A stretch of DNA of 6,609 bases from Bacteroidia bacterium (GTDB lineage Bacteria; Bacteroidota; Bacteroidia; Bacteroidales; Dysgonomonadaceae), in NCBI GenBank assembly GCA_030539475.1, contig JAUNRY010000121.1:1-6609 (forward strand). Reading direction: 5' to 3'. Of this stretch, positions 1-6,463 are shown in pieces. The translations under genes and the position numbers were made by a program. Within the stretch, counting starts at the first letter, position 1. Each line of letters opens with the position of its first letter. Under the pieces are notes generated by a model. The model saw nothing but the letters and a program-made list of their open reading frames with translations. It had not been told where the DNA came from and searched no databases.

Positions 1-807
1 AGCCTGTTTATTATTATAGGCTTGCACTCCTGCAAATCGAAAAAACAAGCTGTGGCCGCGGCTCCCGTTGAAGAGAAAGTAGATGTGGACTTGTTTACCG
101 ATATTTTGAACAGCCAGCTCAATTTCGGCACGTTCTCGGCGAGACTCAACTTGAATCTTACATCCGGAACAAGAACGATAAGTTCAAGAGCCAGCCTGAA
201 AATAGTGAACGATAAAGCAATCCAGCTATCCATTCAGCCGCTTTTCGGCGTGGAAATGGTGCGCCTGCACATCGATGCCGATACCTTGGTAATGCTCGAC
301 CGAATGAACAGGCGCTACATAAAAGAATCCATTACCGATGTGAAAAAGGTGTATCCCGTTGGTTTTGATTTTAAAACACTCCAATCGCTTTTAACCAATC
401 AGCTGTTTGTATCGGGAAAGACGGAAGTGATTTATTCCGATCACGAAAAATTCTCCACACGCCGGGTTTCCGACATGCACTACCTGTTGAAATCGGTTGA
501 TTCCGAATCGGGTATCGAGTACAGTTTTACCATCGACGGGAACGACCGAATAGCTTCAACATCCCTCACGGAGCCCAAAGACAATTATTCACTGAATTGG
601 CAGTACGCCGATTTCATCATGCAATCCAACAAGGCCTTTCCACAGAATATGGATGTAGCGCTCGCGTCGCCCAAACGAAAAATGAATGTAGGAATGGAAT
701 TTTCAGCCATCACTCTCGATGAAAATTTCGAGCTTCCGGTTTCCGTCCCCGACAGTTACACACGGGCAACCATTTCCGATATTGTAAAAATTCTAACGAG
801 CAATTGA
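1..807 (+). CDS. DUF4292 family lipoprotein (5' end outside window)
   Basis: The reading frame is open from base 1, so the true start lies upstream. The visible N-terminus is the end of a lipoprotein signal peptide: a hydrophobic run followed by the lipobox L-H-S-C, with the lipidated Cys at visible residue 11. The residues after it (KSKKQ) contain no acidic cluster of the kind that sends Bacteroidota lipoproteins to the cell surface, so I infer anchoring that faces the periplasm. The mature part is about 258 residues, rich in alternating beta-type segments (for example LNFGTFSARLNLNL, then a stretch around PLFGVEMVRLHIDADTL and NRRYIKES). This matches my knowledge of DUF4292, whose pattern resembles LolA/LolB-type lipid-binding folds. 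No catalytic motif is visible. The stop codon overlaps the ATG of the EnvC-like gene by one base, suggesting co-translation and a shared envelope role. The family is called with good confidence; the molecular function is unknown. Confidence 0.82.
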   Translation, partial: SLFIIIGLHSCKSKKQAVAAAPVEEKVDVDLFTDILNSQLNFGTFSARLNLNLTSGTRTISSRASLKIVNDKAIQLSIQPLFGVEMVRLHIDADTLVMLDRMNRRYIKESITDVKKVYPVGFDFKTLQSLLTNQLFVSGKTEVIYSDHEKFSTRRVSDMHYLLKSVDSESGIEYSFTIDGNDRIASTSLTEPKDNYSLNWQYADFIMQSNKAFPQNMDVALASPKRKMNVGMEFSAITLDENFELPVSVPDSYTRATISDIVKILTSN

Positions 808-2156
808 TGAGAAAATTCATCGCAATATGGTTTTTTTCGGGATTCGCGGTGTTGCTTTTTTCGCAAACGCCGCAAATCGATAATCTCCAACGGCAGCAAA
901 AAATACTTCAGGAAGAAATCCGCAACACCAACCGGCTTTTCCTCGATGTGAAAAAACAAACCACCACCATTCTTCAGCGCATCAATTTGATAAACACTCA
1001 AATTGCATCCAGAAAAGAGATGATGGCGTTGCAGAATCAGGAAATTGCCGCGCTGGAAAAAGAGCAATCACGCCTGGAGGCCGAGCTAAAACAAAAACAA
1101 GACAGCTACGCCAAAGCGGTTCGGGTGATGCAGTCTAACCGGCGCGGACAAAATGAATTGTTTTTCATCCTATCGGGGAAATCGCTGGGCGAATCGCTTC
1201 GCCGCATGCAATACTTGCGCGATTACTCCCGGTGGCGCAAAACCCAGGCAGAAGAAATTAAACAACAAAACGTGCAACTCAGCGCTAAGAAAGACCAATT
1301 AGCCAAAGCCCAAGCCGACAGGCAAAATGCTCTTATCGCCTTGAAAGCCGAACAAGAAAAACTTCAAGAGGAAGAAAACATGCGTCAGAGTGAAATGGCC
1401 GAGGCGCGCGGCAAAGAGCAGGAATTGCAGCAAACGCTTCAGAACAAACAACAGCAAGCCCGCAAGCTGGATGCGCAAATCGAAAAACTGATTGCCGAGG
1501 AAGTAGCCCGCCAGGAGCGTGAAGCCGAAGCGCGGCGATTGGCCGAGGCGAAACGCAAAGCGGAGGAAGCGGCGGCAAGAGCGCGGCGCGAAGCGGAAGC
1601 GAAACGAAAAACCGAGGAAATAGCCCGCAAAGAACCCGACAAAACAGAAACAACTCCCGCAAAACCGGCAGAACCAGCCGCGCGGCAACCCGAACCCAAA
1701 ATAGAAACTGCTTCTCCCGCCGCTGACGAAACATTTAATTTGTCAAAAAATTTTGCTTCCAACCGCGGAAAACTGCCCATGCCCGTTACGGGAACAACGT
1801 CCATTGTGGGGAGTTTCGGACAAAGGCGGCACAGCGAATGGAACGTTACCACCAACAGCAACGGCATCGATATTCAGGCGCAGCAAGGCGCCAACATTCG
1901 TTCTGTGTTTGACGGTGAAGTATCGAAAGTGTTTTCCGTTCCCGGATACAACACGTGCGTGATTGTCCGCCACGGCGATTATTACACGTTCTACGGCAAT
2001 ATTTACGATTTGTTTGTGAAATCGGGCGACAGAATAAAAGCCGGCCAGTCGCTCGGACGGATTTATACCGACCCCGACACCGGAGTAGCTACCATGCACT
2101 TTCAGTTGTGGCAGAAAACAACCAAACTGAATCCGGCGCCGTGGCTGAGGAGGTGA
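807..2156 (+). CDS. envC: EnvC-like murein hydrolase activator with degenerate LytM/M23 domain
   Basis: This is a 449-residue secreted protein. Residues 1-19 are a signal peptide (MRK then a hydrophobic core, likely cut after LLFS before QTPQ). Residues 24 to about 272 are a long coiled coil rich in Q, E, K, R and A. Residues 275-310 are a Pro/Ala/Glu linker. Residues 322-449 are a LytM (peptidase M23) domain. At the metal-binding positions of active M23 enzymes, HxGxD reads S351-N-G-I-D355 (His lost, Asp kept), the YxH position is N398, and HxHF reads T429-M-H431-F (first His lost). E. coli EnvC likewise lacks catalytic residues and activates cell-division amidases, so I infer activation of a periplasmic N-acetylmuramoyl-L-alanine amidase during septum splitting. 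I chose ATG 807 because it overlaps the preceding stop (TGATG); an in-frame TTG one codon earlier would only add one Met. The partner amidase is not in the window. Confidence 0.88.
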   Translation: MRKFIAIWFFSGFAVLLFSQTPQIDNLQRQQKILQEEIRNTNRLFLDVKKQTTTILQRINLINTQIASRKEMMALQNQEIAALEKEQSRLEAELKQKQDSYAKAVRVMQSNRRGQNELFFILSGKSLGESLRRMQYLRDYSRWRKTQAEEIKQQNVQLSAKKDQLAKAQADRQNALIALKAEQEKLQEEENMRQSEMAEARGKEQELQQTLQNKQQQARKLDAQIEKLIAEEVARQEREAEARRLAEAKRKAEEAAARARREAEAKRKTEEIARKEPDKTETTPAKPAEPAARQPEPKIETASPAADETFNLSKNFASNRGKLPMPVTGTTSIVGSFGQRRHSEWNVTTNSNGIDIQAQQGANIRSVFDGEVSKVFSVPGYNTCVIVRHGDYYTFYGNIYDLFVKSGDRIKAGQSLGRIYTDPDTGVATMHFQLWQKTTKLNPAPWLRR

Positions 2157-2158
2157 TT

Positions 2159-2177
2159 TGGCGACTTGGCGACTTGG
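2159..2177. repeat. Tandem octamer TGGCGACT, two copies plus partial
   Basis: Two exact head-to-tail copies of TGGCGACT (2159-2166 and 2167-2174) are followed by TGG, the start of a third. The array begins three bases after the envC stop. Its function is unknown; it could be a slippage-prone microsatellite remnant. Confidence 0.75.
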
Positions 2178-2187
2178 AGAAAAAATA

Positions 2188-2208
2188 ACTTTAAACTTTG
2201 AACTTTAA
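2188..2208. repeat. Tandem heptamer ACTTTRA, three copies
   Basis: Three head-to-tail heptamers, ACTTTAA (2188-2194), ACTTTGA (2195-2201) and ACTTTAA (2202-2208), are followed by AC, the start of a fourth. The array ends 17 bases before the ATG of the permease, so its copy number could alter promoter or ribosome-loading geometry there. Similar heptamer arrays occur between genes in Bacteroidales as I remember it, but I cannot count them here. In this spacer I see no good TAnnTTTG promoter box (TTTG at 2197-2200 has no TA at the right distance) and no terminator. Confidence 0.75.
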
Positions 2209-2225
2209 ACTACATAACGTATAAC

Positions 2226-3461
2226 ATGAACATAAAACTCAGGCTCATCGTGATGAATTTTCTCCAGTACGCTATTTGGGGAGCGTGGCTAATTTCGTTG
2301 GGCGCTTATTTGGGCGGGGGATTGAATTTTTCGGGTGTGCAAATCGGAAGTTTTTTCGCCACTATGGGCATAGCGTCGCTTTTTATGCCGGGCGTAGTGG
2401 GCGTTATTGCCGACCGATGGATTCCGGCGCAAAAACTGCTTGGCATTTGCCATCTCGTTGCCGGATTATTCCTTTTTCTTGCTGCACCGCAAACGGAATA
2501 CGCACCGTTATACACGTACGTGTTGTTGTCGGTTATGTTTTACATGCCCACCATTGCCTTGTCCAATTCTGTGGCATACACATCGTTAACTTCGTGTGGG
2601 CATGAGACTGTTAAGTCATTTCCACCCATTAGGGTTTGGGGAACCGTAGGTTTTATTGTTTCGATGATTGCGGTGGATTTAATCCGTATCGATGGTATTC
2701 AATTGTCTAAAACATCGTATCAGCTTTATTTTTCAGCGTTGCTTTCGCTGGCGTTGGGAATTTATGCTTTCACGTTGCCCAACTGTGGAGTAAACAAGGA
2801 ATCCGAAAATGCCACATTGGTTGATAAACTGGGTTTGCGGGCCTTTGCGCTTTTCAAACATCGGCAAATGGCCGTTTTCTTTTTGTTTTCCATGTGCTTG
2901 GGTATCGCTTTGCAGATTACCAACGCCTTCGCCAACGATTATCTTACTAATTATTTTGGTAATATTCCGAAATTTGCCGGTACTTTCGGAGTGGAACACG
3001 CCAATATTCTCATATCGCTTTCGCAGATGTCGGAAACTTTGTGTATCTTACTTATCCCGTTCTTTTTGAGGCGATACGGTATTAAAACCGTGATGTTGAT
3101 AAGCATGTTTGCCTGGGTGTTAAGGTTCGGATTATTGGGAGCGGGCGATCCCGGAAATGGTGTCTGGATGCTGGTTTTTTCTATGTTGATTTATGGCGTG
3201 GCATTCGATTTTTTCAATATTTCGGGTTCGTTGTATGTCGAAAAAGTAACGCGTCCGGCAATCCGGTCGAGTGCTCAAGGAGTTTTTATGATCATGACAA
3301 ACGGTTTTGGAGCATTTATCGGTTCGTATGCCGCCGGAAAAGTGGTCGATACGATTGGCTGGCCAAACTCATGGTACGTTTTCGCCGGATATTCGTTGCT
3401 GGTGGCGTTCTTGTTTCTGATTTTCTTTAAATACAAACACGATAAAACGACCAATCATTGA
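2226..3461 (+). CDS. nupG: Nucleoside:H+ symporter family permease (NupG/XapB type, MFS)
   Basis: This 411-residue inner-membrane protein has about 12 hydrophobic segments, the size expected of the nucleoside:H+ symporter family of the major facilitator superfamily. Typical features in order are NFLQYAIWGAWLISLG at residues 11-26, GVIADRW at 59-65 (the family version of the loop 2-3 MFS motif), RVWGTVGFI at 136-144, QMSET followed by a hydrophobic helix and LRRYG at 267-285, and GVAFDFFNISGSLYVEK at 324-340, which I know as a strong family signature. The likely role is proton-driven uptake of nucleosides, but which ones cannot be told; the symbol is by family resemblance and XapB is equally close in type. 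It starts at ATG 2226 with an A-rich leader and no clear Shine-Dalgarno. The stop is one base before the ATG of the HMA-AraC regulator, so the two are probably co-transcribed. A link to copper export is not obvious. Confidence 0.88.
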   Translation: MNIKLRLIVMNFLQYAIWGAWLISLGAYLGGGLNFSGVQIGSFFATMGIASLFMPGVVGVIADRWIPAQKLLGICHLVAGLFLFLAAPQTEYAPLYTYVLLSVMFYMPTIALSNSVAYTSLTSCGHETVKSFPPIRVWGTVGFIVSMIAVDLIRIDGIQLSKTSYQLYFSALLSLALGIYAFTLPNCGVNKESENATLVDKLGLRAFALFKHRQMAVFFLFSMCLGIALQITNAFANDYLTNYFGNIPKFAGTFGVEHANILISLSQMSETLCILLIPFFLRRYGIKTVMLISMFAWVLRFGLLGAGDPGNGVWMLVFSMLIYGVAFDFFNISGSLYVEKVTRPAIRSSAQGVFMIMTNGFGAFIGSYAAGKVVDTIGWPNSWYVFAGYSLLVAFLFLIFFKYKHDKTTNH

Positions 3462-3462
3462 C

Positions 3463-4023
3463 ATGAAACTCTACATCAAAAATATGGTTTGCAATCGGTG
3501 CGTGATGGTGGTCCGCAACGAAATGGAGAAGTTGGGTTTCGATGTGTCAAATATCATTTTGGGAGAAGTCTCATTAACGAAGGAGTTATCGAATGCACAA
3601 AAACAGAAAGTACGTGAAGTATTAGAACCATTAGGTTTTGAGTTGATTGACGATAAAAAAAGCCGCATTGTAGAAAAAATCAAAAATATCATTATCGACT
3701 TGGTTCATCACAAAGACGGTTCACTCCAAACCAATCTTTCCGATTTACTAAGCGAGAACCTGAATCACGATTACAGCTACCTGTCTAACTTGTTTTCGGA
3801 AGTAGAAAGCATCACCATCGAAAAGTACTTCATCGCTCAAAAAATTGAAAAGGTGAAAGAATTGCTCGTTTACGATGAACTTTCATTAAGCGAAATTGCT
3901 TTTCGGCTCAATTATTCAAGTGTTGCCTACTTGAGTAATCAATTCAAAAAAGTAACCGGCCTCACTCCCAGTCATTTCAAGCAAATTCACGAAACAAAAC
4001 GAAAACCGCTCGACGAAATATAA
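3463..4023 (+). CDS. HMA-AraC fusion: putative metal-sensing transcription regulator of copA
   Basis: This protein has 186 residues. Residues 1-63 look like a heavy-metal-associated (HMA) domain: a beta strand KLYIKNM, the metal-binding motif M8-V-C10-N-R-C13, a helix to about G25, a strand pair, a second helix and a final strand ending FELID. A basic/hydrophobic linker (64-88) follows. Residues about 90-175 form an AraC-type DNA-binding domain with two helix-turn-helix units; the second is SLSEIAFRLNYSSVAYLSNQ at 141-160, followed by F-K-K-V-T-G-L-T-P-S-H-F-K, the classic AraC C-terminal signature. No sugar-binding cupin domain is present. The next gene is a Cu+ ATPase whose own HMA domain has the same CxxC fold. 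I infer that Cu+ or Ag+ binding at C10/C13 switches regulation of copA; activation versus repression cannot be told. Its base composition is clearly more AT-rich than copA (64 G+C of 180 bases at 3601-3780 against 36 of 60 at 4861-4920, counted by hand). The domain calls are firm; the copper role is inference. Confidence 0.87.
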   Translation: MKLYIKNMVCNRCVMVVRNEMEKLGFDVSNIILGEVSLTKELSNAQKQKVREVLEPLGFELIDDKKSRIVEKIKNIIIDLVHHKDGSLQTNLSDLLSENLNHDYSYLSNLFSEVESITIEKYFIAQKIEKVKELLVYDELSLSEIAFRLNYSSVAYLSNQFKKVTGLTPSHFKQIHETKRKPLDEI

Positions 4024-4064
4024 ATCTTACAAATCTATTCCATAATACCGCAACAACTTCCCGA

Positions 4065-4083
4065 ACATTTGTGCCTACATTTG
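4065..4083 (+). promoter_or_regulatory. ACATTTG direct repeat, possible operator of copA
   Basis: Two identical ACATTTG heptamers (4065-4071 and 4077-4083) lie 12 bases apart start to start, on the same face order as direct repeats typically bound by the two helix-turn-helix units of AraC-family proteins. The second copy sits inside the -7 promoter box. The candidate binder is the HMA-AraC protein encoded just upstream. A seven-base repeat in AT-rich DNA can arise by chance, and ATTTG is also promoter consensus material. Confidence 0.35.
4076..4083 (+). promoter_or_regulatory. Bacteroidota -7 promoter element (TAnnTTTG) for copA
   Basis: TACATTTG matches the Bacteroidota sigma-ABfr -7 consensus TAnnTTTG exactly. 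It lies 23 bases before the copA ATG, which would give a short leader of roughly 15-20 bases. I see no matching TTTG -33 element at the usual 19-21 base spacing (4050s are CCGCAACAACT), which would fit a promoter needing an activator. The 83-base spacer 4024-4106 contains no terminator, so read-through from the regulator gene is also possible. Confidence 0.6.
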
Positions 4084-4106
4084 CATTGTAACTAAAAGAT
4101 ACAACT

Positions 4107-6314
4107 ATGGCTACAAATACAAACCAATCCATACAAAAGAATTTTCCCGTTCTGCAAATGACCTGCGCCGGTTGCGCCGCGGGTGTGGAGAATAAACTCA
4201 AATCGTTGGAAGGCGTGAATAACGCTGCTGTGAACTTTGCCACGGCAACGGCGCAAGTGAATTTCGATCCCGGCAGAACCGATGCGGCGGCCATGCAAAA
4301 AGCCGTGCAGTCCATCGGATACGATTTGGTGCTGGAAGAGGAAAACCAACAGGATTTAGTGGATGAAATTCATCGGAAAAAATACGCAAGCCTGAAAAAG
4401 AAAACCGTTTGGGCGCTTATTCTGTCGGTTCCCGTTGTAGTGTACGGAATGTTTTTCATGAATGCGCCTTACGCCAATCTTATTATGTGGGCATTTGCAA
4501 CTCCCGTTGTGCTATGGCTGGGCAGAGATTTTTTCATTAATGCGTGGAAGCAAGCCAAACACCGCACCGCCAATATGGATACGTTGGTGGCGTTGAGTAC
4601 CGGAACGGCGTATGTTTTCAGCCTTTTTAATATGCTGTTTCCCGAATTTTGGGAGAGCAAAGGACTCGAAGCGCACGTTTATTTTGAAGCGGCGGCGGTA
4701 ATTATCGCCTTTATTTTGCTGGGGCGATTATTGGAAGAGCGGGCCAAGGGCAGCACATCGTCGGCATTGAAAAAGTTGATGGGATTGCAACCGAAAACGG
4801 TTACGGTAATTGAAGATGACAAACAGGTGGAAATGCCCATCGAAAACCTTGCGGTTGGAAATATCGTGCTGGTAAAGCCGGGCGAGAAAATTGCCGTGGA
4901 CGGCACGGTGATGTCGGGCGATTCGTTTGTGGACGAGAGCATGCTAAGCGGCGAACCCATGGCGGTACGAAAAGAGGAAGGCGAAAAAGTGTTTGCCGGA
5001 ACCATCAATCAGAAAGGGAGTTTCAGGTTTCGAGCCGATAAGGTGGGCAAGGAAACCATGCTGGCACACATCATTAAAATGGTGCAGGATGCGCAAGGCA
5101 GCAAAGCGCCGGTGCAGAAACTGGTGGATAAAATTGCCGGAATTTTTGTGCCGGTCGTTATCGGGATTGCCGTGCTTACGTTTATCGTTTGGCTGATTTT
5201 CGGTGGCGATAACGCGCTCACACATGCGTTGCTGGCTTTCGTAACGGTGCTGGTTATCGCTTGTCCGTGCGCGCTGGGGCTGGCCACGCCAACCGCCATT
5301 ATGGTGGGTGTGGGCAAGGGAGCCGAAAACGGAATACTGATAAAAGATGCCGAAAGCCTGGAACTATCCAAGAAAGTGAACGCCGTTGTGCTGGACAAAA
5401 CCGGAACCATTACCGAAGGTAAACCGCAGGTAACGGATGAGTTGTGGAAAGATGAATCTGCAAAACCGATATTGATGAGTCTGGAAAAACAATCGGAGCA
5501 TCCGTTGGCGGAAGCCGTTGTGGAGCATCTTTCCGATGAAAACGCGGTTTCTGTTTCCGATTTCCACAGCATTACCGGAAAAGGCTTACAAGGCGTTGCC
5601 GGCGGAGAAACTTACTTTGCCGGAAACAGAAAACTGCTGGCGGAAAACAGTATTGAAATACCCGGAGAATTGTCTGCAAAAGGGGACGAGTGGAGTAAAT
5701 CGGCCAAAACGGTTATTTGGTTTGCCGATAGCCAAAACGCGTTAGCGGTGTTGGCAATTTCCGATAAGGTAAAGGAAACATCGGTTGAAGCTATCCGTCA
5801 ACTGAAGGAAATGGATATTGATATTTACATGCTCACGGGCGATAACGAGGCTACGGCCAACGCAATCGCCGAGCAGACCGGAATAGGGCATCACAAAGCA
5901 GAAGTGCTGCCGCACGAAAAATCGGAATTTGTGAAACAGCTGCAGCAGCAAGGAAAAACCGTGGCCATGGTGGGCGACGGCATCAACGACAGCACCGCAC
6001 TGGCGCAAGCCAACGTAAGCATCGCCATGGGGCAGGGCAGCGATATTGCTATGGACGTGGCAAAAATGACCATCATTTCGTCCGATTTAACAAAGATTCC
6101 GCAAGCCATCCGCCTGTCGCGGCAAACCGTAAACACTATCCGGCAAAACCTGTTTTGGGCGTTTATTTACAACGTTATCGGCATTCCCATTGCCGCCGGA
6201 ATTCTCTATCCCGTAAACGGTTTTCTGCTTAACCCGATGATTGCCGGTGCGGCTATGGCACTGAGCAGCGTGAGTGTGGTAACAAACAGTTTGCGGTTGA
6301 AGTGGAAGCGGTAG
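4107..6314 (+). CDS. copA: Cu+-exporting P1B-type ATPase CopA
   Basis: This 735-residue inner-membrane pump exports Cu+ (probably also Ag+) from the cytoplasm using ATP. A single N-terminal HMA domain (about 13-76) carries M-T-C20-A-G-C23. Membrane helices lie at about 99-117, 122-141, 157-178, 189-209, 343-366 and 371-395, the last with the Cu-coordinating C386-P-C388. The actuator domain contains SGEP at 281-284. The phosphorylation loop is D430-K-T-G-T; the P1B nucleotide-binding signature is S-E-H465-P; T577-G-D and G623-D-G-I-N-D628 follow. The last two helices contain Y688-N689 and M717-x-x-S720-S721. CPC plus YN plus MxxSS is the P1B-1 (Cu+/Ag+) signature set, which excludes Zn/Cd (P1B-2) pumps. 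The length is usual for a one-HMA CopA. ATG 4107 is preceded by AACTAAAAG, an A-rich leader without a good Shine-Dalgarno. The gene stands alone between its own promoter and a terminator, directly after a likely metal-responsive regulator. One small oddity is GDGIND followed by STALA where SPALA or APALA is commoner. Confidence 0.96.
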   Translation: MATNTNQSIQKNFPVLQMTCAGCAAGVENKLKSLEGVNNAAVNFATATAQVNFDPGRTDAAAMQKAVQSIGYDLVLEEENQQDLVDEIHRKKYASLKKKTVWALILSVPVVVYGMFFMNAPYANLIMWAFATPVVLWLGRDFFINAWKQAKHRTANMDTLVALSTGTAYVFSLFNMLFPEFWESKGLEAHVYFEAAAVIIAFILLGRLLEERAKGSTSSALKKLMGLQPKTVTVIEDDKQVEMPIENLAVGNIVLVKPGEKIAVDGTVMSGDSFVDESMLSGEPMAVRKEEGEKVFAGTINQKGSFRFRADKVGKETMLAHIIKMVQDAQGSKAPVQKLVDKIAGIFVPVVIGIAVLTFIVWLIFGGDNALTHALLAFVTVLVIACPCALGLATPTAIMVGVGKGAENGILIKDAESLELSKKVNAVVLDKTGTITEGKPQVTDELWKDESAKPILMSLEKQSEHPLAEAVVEHLSDENAVSVSDFHSITGKGLQGVAGGETYFAGNRKLLAENSIEIPGELSAKGDEWSKSAKTVIWFADSQNALAVLAISDKVKETSVEAIRQLKEMDIDIYMLTGDNEATANAIAEQTGIGHHKAEVLPHEKSEFVKQLQQQGKTVAMVGDGINDSTALAQANVSIAMGQGSDIAMDVAKMTIISSDLTKIPQAIRLSRQTVNTIRQNLFWAFIYNVIGIPIAAGILYPVNGFLLNPMIAGAAMALSSVSVVTNSLRLKWKR

Positions 6315-6333
6315 AGACGGTATCGCACCGTCT
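6315..6333. repeat. Perfect 7-bp palindrome (REP-like) directly after copA stop
   Basis: AGACGGT (6315-6321) and ACCGTCT (6327-6333) are exact inverted repeats around the five-base loop ATCGC. The element starts on the base after the copA stop. No T-run follows (TAAAACA), so it is a poor intrinsic terminator by itself. Its GTAGAGACG-type edge resembles dispersed palindromes I have seen next to gene ends in Bacteroidota; it could also protect the copA mRNA 3' end. Confidence 0.65.
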
Positions 6334-6355
6334 TAAAACAACCGGGCTACCGGGA

Positions 6356-6376
6356 GACGATGGCTTTGCCTTCGTC
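6356..6376. other. Imperfect hairpin between copA and its terminator
   Basis: GACGATGGC (6356-6364) pairs with GCCTTCGTC (6368-6376) over nine positions with one T-T mismatch and a three-base TTT loop. It lies just upstream of the main terminator. No protein or RNA family was recognised; it may be a second RNA stem stabilising the transcript end. Confidence 0.5.
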
Positions 6377-6380
6377 AATA

Positions 6381-6419
6381 AAAACCCGAAGGGCGGATTA
6401 TAACCGCCGTTCGGGTTTT
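6381..6419. terminator. Strong, possibly bidirectional intrinsic terminator
   Basis: AAAACCCGAA (6381-6390) pairs perfectly with TTCGGGTTTT (6410-6419). After one G-G mismatch, GGCGG (6392-6396) pairs with CCGCC (6404-6408), closing a seven-base loop. On the + strand the stem ends in TTTT, then GCGC; on the - strand the stem is followed by a longer T-rich run (TTTTTATTG in reverse complement of 6377-6385). It separates copA from the next transcription unit. Confidence 0.85.
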
Positions 6420-6463
6420 GCGCATAAAGAAACTTTCATAACTTATTTCGTTACTAAAATTCG

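Noticed and set aside
22..24. TTG at 22 as the start of the lipoprotein gene
   Set aside because: The frame stays open to base 1 and encodes a hydrophobic stretch leading into the lipobox; starting at TTG would destroy the signal peptide. The true start must lie upstream of the window.
1299..1867. Several long open frames on the - strand inside the envC gene
   Set aside because: They mirror the Lys/Glu/Ala-rich coiled coil of the + strand gene, giving implausible Phe/Leu/Arg- or Ser/Ala-rich products with no domain or leader.
2157..2225. Promoter for the permease in the repeat-containing spacer
   Set aside because: No TAnnTTTG box at a usable distance from the ATG was found; the nearest TTTG (2197-2200) is preceded by TAAAC, one base out of register.
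4027..4091. TTACAA (4027-4032) and TTGTAA (4086-4091) as an inverted-repeat operator
   Set aside because: The six-base arms are about 54 bases apart in AT-rich DNA; this is easily explained by chance.
5009..5572. A 187-codon open frame on the - strand inside copA
   Set aside because: It is Ser/Thr-rich without any recognisable motif and lies entirely opposite the CPC and DKTGT coding region, which is under strong constraint on the + strand.
6342..6354. CCGGG-CTA-CCGGG repeat between the two hairpins
   Set aside because: The repeat is only five bases long and each CCGG is self-complementary; it is too short to call an element.
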